From NCBI GenBank assembly GCA_020628815.1, contig JAHDEN010000033.1:1-45144 (forward strand): DNA of 45,144 nt, in the 5' to 3' direction. Of the stretch, positions 38,873-45,144 are shown in pieces. Numbering within the stretch: position 1 is the first letter of the stretch; each line of letters opens with the position of its first letter. Source of the stretch: Chloroflexota bacterium. Its GTDB lineage: Bacteria > Chloroflexota > Anaerolineae > Promineifilales > Promineifilaceae. A program made the position numbers and the translations under genes. The notes under the pieces were generated by a model, which saw nothing but the letters and a program-made list of their open reading frames with translations, made no database searches and was not told where the DNA came from.

Positions 38873-39652
38873 ATGGAAAATATTAACAATCCGATCCTGA
38901 GTGTTGAAGGCGTGGAGCTTTCGTTTGGTGCAAATCGTGTACTAAAGAATATAAGCTTCGACGTTCAACCCGGTGAAATTCGTGCGATTATCGGCCCGAA
39001 CGGTGCTGGTAAGACATCTATGCTTAATTGCATGAGTGGATTTTATCGGCCGCAGAAAGGGCAAATTATGTTTGCTGGGCAAGACGTGACCAAAACGCCG
39101 CCCCATAACATCGCCTCTCTCGGCATGGCACGTACATTTCAGAACATTGCACTTTATACAGGCTTGAGTACGCTAGACAATTTAATGGCGGCTCGGCACA
39201 TTCATATGAAGCAACGCAGCCTCGCGTCAATGCTTTATTGGGGAACTGCGCAAAGAGAGGAGATCGAGCATAGGGAGTTTGTCGAAGAAATCATCGACTT
39301 TTTAGAAATTGAACAGATTCGTAAAGCGGTTGTCGGGGCTTTACCCTATGGCTTGCGTAAACGGGTTGAGTTGGGTCGAGCATTGGCACTAGAGCCTGAC
39401 CTGCTTCTTTTAGATGAGCCCATGGCCGGTATGAATGCCGAAGAAAAAGAAGACATGGCCCGCTTTGTTCTTGATATCCATGAGCGACGAGGGGTAACCG
39501 TTGTGCTCATCGAGCATGATATGGGACTTGTGATGGATATTTCTGACCGAATTGTTGTGATCGACTTTGGGGAGAAAATCGCGGATGGAAGCCCAGAAGA
39601 GATCAAGAACGATGAAAAAGTAATTGCAGCTTACTTGGGACAGGAGGAGTAG
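38873..39652 (+). CDS. livG: LivG-type ABC transporter ATPase
   Basis: The 259-residue protein starts at ATG 38873 (MENINNPILS); a TTG four codons earlier overlaps the AAGGGGA ribosome site. Walker A is GPNGAGKTSM, the Q-loop lies in ARTFQNIALYTG, the signature is LPYGLRKRVELGRALA (atypical LPYG for LSGG, as in LivG-type ATPases), and Walker B is LLLLDEPMAGM. It energises uptake through LivH and LivM. Usually a second ATPase, LivF, is encoded too; none is seen before the window ends. It opens the operon and ends five bases before the acyl-CoA synthetase. Confidence 0.9.
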   Translation: MENINNPILSVEGVELSFGANRVLKNISFDVQPGEIRAIIGPNGAGKTSMLNCMSGFYRPQKGQIMFAGQDVTKTPPHNIASLGMARTFQNIALYTGLSTLDNLMAARHIHMKQRSLASMLYWGTAQREEIEHREFVEEIIDFLEIEQIRKAVVGALPYGLRKRVELGRALALEPDLLLLDEPMAGMNAEEKEDMARFVLDIHERRGVTVVLIEHDMGLVMDISDRIVVIDFGEKIADGSPEEIKNDEKVIAAYLGQEE

Positions 39653-39657
39653 AAACA

Positions 39658-41571
39658 ATGAGACAACCTGAAACACTTCCTCAATACTTTTTACAGCGGG
39701 TAGAAATGTATGACTACCCCAAAGAAGCGATTCGCCAGAAAGAATTTGGTATTTGGCGTACTTGGACTTGGAAAGAGTCATACGACATGGTCCGCGCCTT
39801 CTCTCTAGGTTTGATAGAGCTGGGCTTAAAGCGTGGCGAACATGTTTGCTCCGTTGGCGACAACGACCGCGAATACTTGTGGGCCGTGCTAGGTGTGCAA
39901 GTCGCTGGTGCAGGTATCACTGGGCTGTTCACCGATGCGATCGCCAGCGAGATGGAATACATCATCAACCATTCTGACTCAACTTTTGTTTTGGCTCAAG
40001 ACCAAGAGCAATGCGACAAGATGCTTGAGATCAAAGACCAACTGCCTAAGGTTCGCCGAGTAATCTATTGGGATGACCGTGGTCTTTGGAATTTAGACGA
40101 TGAGTGGCTTATTTCTTTTGACGAGGTTTGCGAGATCGGCCGGGCCGCTCTACCAAACAATCCCACAAGATTTGAGGATGAAATTTGGAAAGCGGTTAAA
40201 GACGACGTTGCTTTGATTTCGTACACCTCTGGAACCACTGGGTTGCCAAAAGGGGTGATGTTATCGCATGAAAACCTGATTGAGGTGGTTAAACGAGGAG
40301 CAGAACTCGACGTTCGCTACGATACCGATAACCATCTTTCTTTTGCACCGTTAGGCTGGATCGTTGAATACGCTCTTGGCTTTGCTCCTCATGTAATCTT
40401 TGGAATCATCATGAATTTCCCTGAAGAGCCAGAAACGGTTCGGGAAAATATTCGTGAGATCGCCCCTGAAGTACTTTTCTATAACGCTCGCCTGTGGGAC
40501 CAGCTGTTAGGTTTGGTTCAAGTGCGCATGAACGACGCAACGGCCCTCAATCGTTGGCTTTATAAAACATTTTTGCCGGTTGGATACCAGATGGCGGATG
40601 CACGGCTGAAGGGGAAAAACCCTGGAGTTGGGGTGCGAATTGCGAACGCAATTGGCGATGCCCTCGTTTTCCGGCCGCTGCGCGATCAGCTTGGCATGAT
40701 CAACGTACGCAGTGCGATCACGGCCGGTACCGTGCTTAGCCCCGATCACATGAAGTGGTTCCATGCGATTGGAATCAACCTAAAGCAGATCTACGGTTCA
40801 ACAGAAGTCTGTGGCGGCAACATTGGCCATTATGACAACGACATTAAAGTAGCAAGTGTGGGTAAGCCATTCCCCGGCTTAAAAATGCGGGTCACCGATG
40901 AAGGGGAAATCCACATTGGTGGTGCGGCCGTGATGAAGGGGTACTACAAAAACCCTGAAAAAACGGCCGAAGACATCGTCGTTGAATCAGACGGCACACG
41001 CTGGTTTAAAACTGGGGATGCCGGTTACATCGATGAAGATGGCCATTTGATCTTCCAAGATCGTTTAAAAAACATGCTCCGTTTGGCAACGGGTGAATCC
41101 TTCTCGCCACAGTTTATCGAAGGGCGTTTGAAATTTAGCCCGTACATTCGTGACGTCATGGCGATTGGAGACGATACTCGTGAGTTTGTCACAGCCCTCA
41201 TCATTATGGACTTTGGCAACGTGTCTCACTGGGCTGAAAAACAAGGGCTTGGGTTTACAACCTTTACCGACTTGTCCCAGAAATCAGAGGTCTACGACAT
41301 CGTTTACGATGCTGTACATGAAGTAAATAAAACGCTTGATGACGGTGCTGAAATTCGCAAGTTTGTGCTGATGCACAAAGAATTTGACGCTGATGAAGCT
41401 GAAATGACCCGTTCGCGTAAGCTGAAACGGAATGTACTGGCCGATAAATACGGCGAAATTATTGAAGCGATGTACGCTGGAAAAGACGAGGTCAACGTTA
41501 AGGCCCAAGTTGTTTACCAAGATGGTAGCGAAAGCGTTATTGAAACCGACGTTCGCATCATGAGCGCATAA
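39658..41571 (+). CDS. Long-chain acyl-CoA synthetase-like AMP-binding enzyme
   Basis: This 637-residue ANL-superfamily enzyme activates a carboxylic acid as acyl-AMP and transfers it to CoA. It has the phosphate-binding loop LISYTSGTTGLPKGVMLSHEN (about 185-205), YGSTEVCGGNIGHY, and the ADP-binding WFKTGDAGYIDEDGHLIFQDRLKNMLRLATGE. The length and the late RSRKLKRNVLADKYGEIIEAMY fit long-chain or FACL-like synthetases. Its place between an ABC ATPase and LivH is known in Liv-like operons of several phyla and suggests that the imported compound is an acid that is activated on entry. AGGAGG precedes the ATG. Confidence 0.9.
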   Translation: MRQPETLPQYFLQRVEMYDYPKEAIRQKEFGIWRTWTWKESYDMVRAFSLGLIELGLKRGEHVCSVGDNDREYLWAVLGVQVAGAGITGLFTDAIASEMEYIINHSDSTFVLAQDQEQCDKMLEIKDQLPKVRRVIYWDDRGLWNLDDEWLISFDEVCEIGRAALPNNPTRFEDEIWKAVKDDVALISYTSGTTGLPKGVMLSHENLIEVVKRGAELDVRYDTDNHLSFAPLGWIVEYALGFAPHVIFGIIMNFPEEPETVRENIREIAPEVLFYNARLWDQLLGLVQVRMNDATALNRWLYKTFLPVGYQMADARLKGKNPGVGVRIANAIGDALVFRPLRDQLGMINVRSAITAGTVLSPDHMKWFHAIGINLKQIYGSTEVCGGNIGHYDNDIKVASVGKPFPGLKMRVTDEGEIHIGGAAVMKGYYKNPEKTAEDIVVESDGTRWFKTGDAGYIDEDGHLIFQDRLKNMLRLATGESFSPQFIEGRLKFSPYIRDVMAIGDDTREFVTALIIMDFGNVSHWAEKQGLGFTTFTDLSQKSEVYDIVYDAVHEVNKTLDDGAEIRKFVLMHKEFDADEAEMTRSRKLKRNVLADKYGEIIEAMYAGKDEVNVKAQVVYQDGSESVIETDVRIMSA

Positions 41572-41592
41572 GTTTAGGAGTCTAAAAACACT

Positions 41593-42549
41593 ATGAATTG
41601 GCAATTAGTTCCCCAGAAATTTATCGATGGGACGTTACAAGGCGGGGTTTTGGCCCTAATCGCCATTGGTATCGTACTCATCTACCGCTCGTCTGAAATT
41701 TTCAACTTTGCTCAAGGGCATATGTTGATGGTAGGCGCGTATCTCACTTGGATGTTTGCGGAAGTAACCCGTAACTTTACAGACAATAAGACAGTTATAC
41801 TCATCGTGGCAATATCATTAGCCGTTATAAGCGCAGTTGCTCTTGGGTTTCTCATTGAGCGATTTGCACTAAGGCCCATGACTGGACAGCCATTACTCTC
41901 AATTATCTTGATGACGCTTGGGTTGTCTCAATTATTTGAGGGTATTATTGCCCTAGGGTTTGGTGTAGAGCCATTGCAAAATTTTCCATCAGTGTACTCA
42001 TCGGCCGATAGTTGGATTCGAGAAATTCCTGCAAGAGCTGATGGAACCCCAATAGTATTTCTCAACCAACTTGTAGTGCCGAAAGCACGCTTTTTGGCAT
42101 TTGTTATCGCCTTGGCATCATGTCTCGCCCTGATTCTTTATTTCCGTTATACCGATACAGGTCTATCGATGCGGGCAACCTCAGAGAATCATGAGTTGGC
42201 ACGTTCCGTGGGAATCCGTGTACCACGTGTCTTTGGCCTATCTTGGGCAATTGCTGGGATTATCGCGACTCTCGGAGGCATCTTATTGGCTTCTATCTCA
42301 GGTGTAAGCACTAGTTTGGCACTTGTAGCTTTAGCAGCTTTTCCAGCAATTCTCCTAGGCGGTCTCGAATCATTTGCAGGCGCGATGCTGGGTGGCGTAA
42401 TCATTGGCCTATCCCAAGCATTGGTTCAGGCTTCTGCTGTACCTGTTGTTCGAAATAGCTTTGACATAGCCCCATATATTTTACTGTTGGTGGTACTCGT
42501 TTTCATTCCTGAAGGTCTCTTCGGTGAAAAACGCATTGAACGGATCTAG
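41593..42549 (+). CDS. livH: LivH-type ABC transporter permease
   Basis: This 318-residue integral membrane protein has the LivH family pattern. It has GGVLALIAIGIVLIYRSSEIFNFAQGHMLMVGAYLTW at the start, FALRPMTGQPLLSIILMTLGLSQLFEGI, and the coupling section RYTDTGLSMRATSENHELARSVGIRVPRVFGLSW followed by GGLESFAGAMLGGVIIGLSQALVQ. It forms half of the import channel with LivM. TAGGAG stands at a normal distance from the ATG. It contains only one CGGCCG, fewer than its neighbours. Confidence 0.91.
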   Translation: MNWQLVPQKFIDGTLQGGVLALIAIGIVLIYRSSEIFNFAQGHMLMVGAYLTWMFAEVTRNFTDNKTVILIVAISLAVISAVALGFLIERFALRPMTGQPLLSIILMTLGLSQLFEGIIALGFGVEPLQNFPSVYSSADSWIREIPARADGTPIVFLNQLVVPKARFLAFVIALASCLALILYFRYTDTGLSMRATSENHELARSVGIRVPRVFGLSWAIAGIIATLGGILLASISGVSTSLALVALAAFPAILLGGLESFAGAMLGGVIIGLSQALVQASAVPVVRNSFDIAPYILLLVVLVFIPEGLFGEKRIERI

Positions 42550-42551
42550 AA

Positions 42552-42598
42552 CTACGTCAATCTTGAATTGACGGAAAATGAAGTCAAGAATGACGTAG
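42552..42598 (+). repeat. livH-livM intergenic hairpin
   Basis: CTACGTCAATCTTGA pairs with TCAAGAATGACGTAG (one A-A mismatch) around a 17-base loop. It begins two bases after the livH stop. No T-run follows, so it is better seen as a processing or stability element than a terminator. Confidence 0.5.
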
Positions 42599-42661
42599 CT
42601 TTAAGTGTTTTGAGAAAATAAAAACCGACAAAAAACACTGGATTAAAAGGAAAAAACAGAT

Positions 42662-43771
42662 ATGGCAGCATTAAGACCAGCTGGCGATTACGATGAATCG
42701 TATATAAGGGACATGTCGTTCCTGCGCCGCCCATGGATGAATTGGTTCACCTGGGGTGTCGTTTTAATTGTATTACTTCTTCCATTTTTGGAAATTTGGG
42801 GCTTAATTTCAAGCGCTAATCCTAGCTATGCTCGATACACATGGTGGATGAATATTTTGAACCGGATCGCGTATACGATTGTAGCGCTCCAAGGGCTTAA
42901 TATTCTGACCGGTTTAACTGGGCAAATCTCGCTGGGGCAAGCAGCGTTTATGTTAGTAGGTGGCTATATCAGTGCATTAGCCATGACCTACTGGGGACTA
43001 CCCATCATTTTAACCATACCATTGGCGGCTGTGGGTACAGGGGCAATTGGATTGCTTTTTGGCCTGCCATCTTTACGGGTTAAAGGGTTTTACTTGGCGA
43101 TGGCAACCTTGGCCGCCCAATTTATCATTCCATGGCTTTCTCGAAACCTGTGGAAAGATTACTTAGGCGGAACCAATGGTTCGATTGTCGCCCCGGTTCC
43201 AACTATTTTCGGTTACGAGTTTAGCGGTTCTACAAACATGTTTATCATTTCGTTTATAACGCTTGTGATTACGTCTGTTTTGTTTAACAACATGATCCGT
43301 ACAAAACTCGGCCGGGCGTTTGTTTCTGTACGGGATAATGACCTAGCGGCCGAGCTGTTGGGCGTGAACCTGTTTAGCTACAAGTTAAAAGCATTTTATT
43401 TGGCGGCCGCTTTTGCCGGTATCGCTGGTGCACTGCGGGCTCATACAGAGCGGGGTATCGGAACCGAGTTTAACTACACGCTTGATATTTCTGTTTTGTT
43501 TTTAGGCATGTTGGTTATCGGCGGGATGGGGACCAATCTTGGCCCATTCTTGGGCGCTATTTTTGTGATCCTTCTTGATGAAGGGGCGATTATTTTGGGC
43601 GAAACGATTGCTCATGCCTTCCCTGATCAAGCGGGTGCGCTACAAACATCTTTCCGGCCGATTGTGTTCGGTGTGACACTGATCATCTTCTTGATCTTTG
43701 AACCACGCGGATTGGCACATCGCTGGTATTTGTTTAAAGCGGCTTGGCGACTAAGACCGTTTGCTAGATAA
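42662..43771 (+). CDS. livM: LivM-type ABC transporter permease
   Basis: This 369-residue membrane protein has a charged N-terminal extension before the first helix and the LivM pattern: LNILTGLTGQISLGQAAFMLVGGYISAL, FGLPSLRVKGFYLAMATLAAQFI, the coupling loop AFVSVRDNDLAAELLGVNLFSYKLKAFYLAAAFAGIAGALRA, and a long ILLDEGAIILGETI region near the end. It pairs with LivH. AAGGA lies about ten bases before the ATG. CGGCCG is present in the coupling section. A hairpin CCCAATT-TTTCT-AATTGGG (43779-43797) follows. Confidence 0.91.
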   Translation: MAALRPAGDYDESYIRDMSFLRRPWMNWFTWGVVLIVLLLPFLEIWGLISSANPSYARYTWWMNILNRIAYTIVALQGLNILTGLTGQISLGQAAFMLVGGYISALAMTYWGLPIILTIPLAAVGTGAIGLLFGLPSLRVKGFYLAMATLAAQFIIPWLSRNLWKDYLGGTNGSIVAPVPTIFGYEFSGSTNMFIISFITLVITSVLFNNMIRTKLGRAFVSVRDNDLAAELLGVNLFSYKLKAFYLAAAFAGIAGALRAHTERGIGTEFNYTLDISVLFLGMLVIGGMGTNLGPFLGAIFVILLDEGAIILGETIAHAFPDQAGALQTSFRPIVFGVTLIIFLIFEPRGLAHRWYLFKAAWRLRPFAR

Positions 43772-43778
43772 ACTGAAC

Positions 43779-43797
43779 CCCAATTTTTCTAATTGGG
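43779..43797 (+). terminator. Weak terminator-like hairpin after livM
   Basis: CCCAATT-TTTCT-AATTGGG is a 7-bp stem with a 5-base loop. No T-run follows, so it may attenuate or protect rather than end the transcript before the lipoprotein gene. Confidence 0.35.
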
Positions 43798-43862
43798 TCA
43801 TCATACCTGAGCCTATGCTTGTTTGATAATCCATTCTTTATATCTCTATGGAGGAGACACGA

Positions 43863-45144
43863 ATGAAAAAACAAAAATTTAATTGGTTAGTTGGTGCCAT
43901 GCTAATTCTGGCACTAGCCTTAGCTGCATGTGGTGGCAGCGCTCCAGCTGATGAAGGTGGAGGCGGTGACACTGCAGATTCAGGTGACTCTGGTAGCACC
44001 GAATCTGGTAGCGATAGCGCAGACTCTGGCGATGCTGGCGGAGATGAAAGCGCCGCTGCTGGTCAATCAATCTGGGTTCTTTTGCCAGACTCTGCTTCAT
44101 CGGCCCGTTGGGAAACTGACGACCGCCGATTCTTTGAAGAAGCGTTTGACGCGGCCGGTGTTGACTACAACATCGTCAACGCTGAAGGTGATGCTTCGAC
44201 TCAACAAACACAGGCAGAACAGGCTATCACGGCCGGTGCTGGTGTGATTTTGATTGTGAACCTAGATTCTGGTTCAGCTGCAGCAATCATCGAAAATGCT
44301 CGCTCTGCGGGTGTAAAAGTTGTTGACTACGACCGTTTGACTGTTGAAGGTCCCGGTGCAGACGTGTACGTATCATTCGATAACGTAAGCGTTGGTGCCA
44401 CAATGGGTGAGACACTTGAACCACTCATCAACGACTTGGATGATCCACAAGTTGCCTTCTTAAATGGTGGGCCAACCGATAACAACGCTACTTTATTCCG
44501 TGACGGATATGCAGGCGTTGCCCAACCTTACTTTGACAGTGGGGATTGGACCTTGGTTGATGATCAATGGGTTCCTGGTTGGGATAACCAAGAAGCTTTG
44601 GTTGTTTTCGAGCAGATGCTAACTGCGGCCGACAACAACATCAATGCGGTATTTGCTGCAAATGATGGATTGGCCGGTGCAGTTGTGCAAGCACTCATCA
44701 ATGCCGGAATTGACCCAACAACCGTGCCAGTTTCTGGTCAAGATGCAACCGTCGGTGGTATGCAACAAGTTTTGGCTGGTAATCAATCGATGTCAGTTTA
44801 TAAACCGATTAAAGCCGAGGCAGCGGCGGCTGCTGAAGCTGCAATTGCGCTTTTAAACGGAGACGACATCACTGAACTGACCGGTGGAGTGACCCTTAAC
44901 AACGGAACAAACGACATTCCATTCTTGGCCCTTGATGTAATTGGTGTAACCAAAGACAACATGGCTGAAACCGTTATCGCTGACGGTTTCCGTACCTGGG
45001 AAGAAATCTGTGTAGGTGATTTTGCTCAATTCTGCCCAGATGCTGATGCAGGTGGCGCGATGGCTTCTGACGGTGGCGACATGAAAGTATGTCAAGTGAC
45101 CGACGTAGGTGGTATCGATGACAAATCGTTCAACGCAACCGCAT
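43863..45144 (+). CDS. Partial lipoprotein: sugar-binding-type PBP domain fused to BMP/PnrA-type start
   Basis: This 427-codon open frame runs off the window. GGAGGAGA precedes ATG 43863. Residues 1-23 are a signal with lipobox LALAAC (Cys23). Residues 24-67 are a Gly/Ser/Asp/Glu repeat linker. Residues about 68-385 are a type 1 periplasmic-binding fold similar to xylose/galactose-type sugar binders (AEQAITAGAGVILIVNLDS, DYDRLTVEGPGADVYVSFDNVSVG, AVFAANDGLAGAVVQALI, VPVSGQDATVGGMQQVL). At 407-427 a new domain begins with MKVCQVTDVGGIDDKSFNATA, the opening of BMP/PnrA-type nucleoside-binding lipoproteins. There is no stop between them, so two ligand domains seem to share one chain. The gene lies where LivJ is expected, after livM. 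Confidence 0.83.
   Translation, partial: MKKQKFNWLVGAMLILALALAACGGSAPADEGGGGDTADSGDSGSTESGSDSADSGDAGGDESAAAGQSIWVLLPDSASSARWETDDRRFFEEAFDAAGVDYNIVNAEGDASTQQTQAEQAITAGAGVILIVNLDSGSAAAIIENARSAGVKVVDYDRLTVEGPGADVYVSFDNVSVGATMGETLEPLINDLDDPQVAFLNGGPTDNNATLFRDGYAGVAQPYFDSGDWTLVDDQWVPGWDNQEALVVFEQMLTAADNNINAVFAANDGLAGAVVQALINAGIDPTTVPVSGQDATVGGMQQVLAGNQSMSVYKPIKAEAAAAAEAAIALLNGDDITELTGGVTLNNGTNDIPFLALDVIGVTKDNMAETVIADGFRTWEEICVGDFAQFCPDADAGGAMASDGGDMKVCQVTDVGGIDDKSFNATA

Noticed and set aside
43879-44100. Minus-strand frame rich in Gln/His/Leu
   Set aside because: It is the antisense of the repeat-like Gly/Ser/Asp linker of the lipoprotein, an artefact of low complexity.
1-45144. tRNA, rRNA, rho-dependent or phage genes
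   Set aside because: I found no cloverleaf, rRNA-like block, integrase, capsid or tail gene in any spacer on either strand. Short structured RNAs could still be missed without a covariance search.

Overview
The window looks like a chromosomal segment from a member of the Chloroflexota, probably a mesophilic Anaerolineae-like lineage. The pointers are the gene mix, the C-terminal YLPLLVR tail on a secreted beta-propeller protein (a tail I recall from many Chloroflexota exported proteins), the abundance of short palindromic intergenic repeats, and a Liv-type operon with an embedded acyl-CoA synthetase. There is no rRNA, tRNA or ribosomal-protein gene here, so the placement is an inference. The hexamer CGGCCG is strikingly over-represented through most of the window: I counted 23 copies by eye in the first 5.5 kb.

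Region by region. At 0-5 kb are a DUF3179 lipoprotein, then a Fur-family regulator divergent from a nickel/cobalt ECF transporter operon (NikL-like protein, CbiM, CbiQ, CbiO). TTGCAA-type operator candidates lie between them. At 5-9 kb are a small unknown protein, an SDR oxidoreductase, agmatine deiminase and an MFS transporter. At 8.9-12.1 kb is a 1091-residue protein joining a SARP/BTAD-type module, leucine-rich repeats, a Roc-COR GTPase and a TIR-like/DUF4062-like C-terminus; its DNA is AT-rich and nearly free of CGGCCG. At 12.5-17.3 kb are a secreted propeller protein, an M42 peptidase, a class I amidotransferase and an FAH-family hydrolase. At 17.3-19.2 kb are a GNAT enzyme and an O-antigen-ligase-like protein. 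At 19.2-25.8 kb a tight minus-strand cluster holds an NTase/B12-radical SAM fusion, two methyltransferases, a nucleoside phosphorylase and a family 2 glycosyltransferase.

At 26.2-29 kb are an ECF sigma factor, its RskA-like anti-sigma factor and a glycosyltransferase. At 29.0-29.7 kb lies the most notable single gene: a deiodinase/peroxiredoxin-like protein whose reading frame is interrupted by one TGA exactly at the redox position (UPYC). A hairpin of the right size, place and loop for a bacterial SECIS element follows directly, so I annotate it as a selenoprotein. At 29.7-38.2 kb are a small-molecule phosphotransferase, an SDR, a NACHT/STAND-like NTPase with HEAT-like repeats, a DinB-like protein, a TauE/SafE permease, a HisC-like aminotransferase and a FemAB/DUF482-like protein. 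At 38.4-45.1 kb two tiny ORFs and a strong terminator precede a plus-strand LivG, acyl-CoA synthetase, LivH, LivM and lipoprotein operon. Its binding protein is not LivJ-like: it is a sugar-binding-type domain running in frame into the start of a BMP/PnrA-type domain, cut by the window end.

The intergenic spaces are rich in inverted repeats: two TIR-bounded MITE-like elements, a 57-bp palindromic repeat present twice, and a run of four hairpins with the same geometry but different stems. Functions come from motif recognition alone; no database search was possible.
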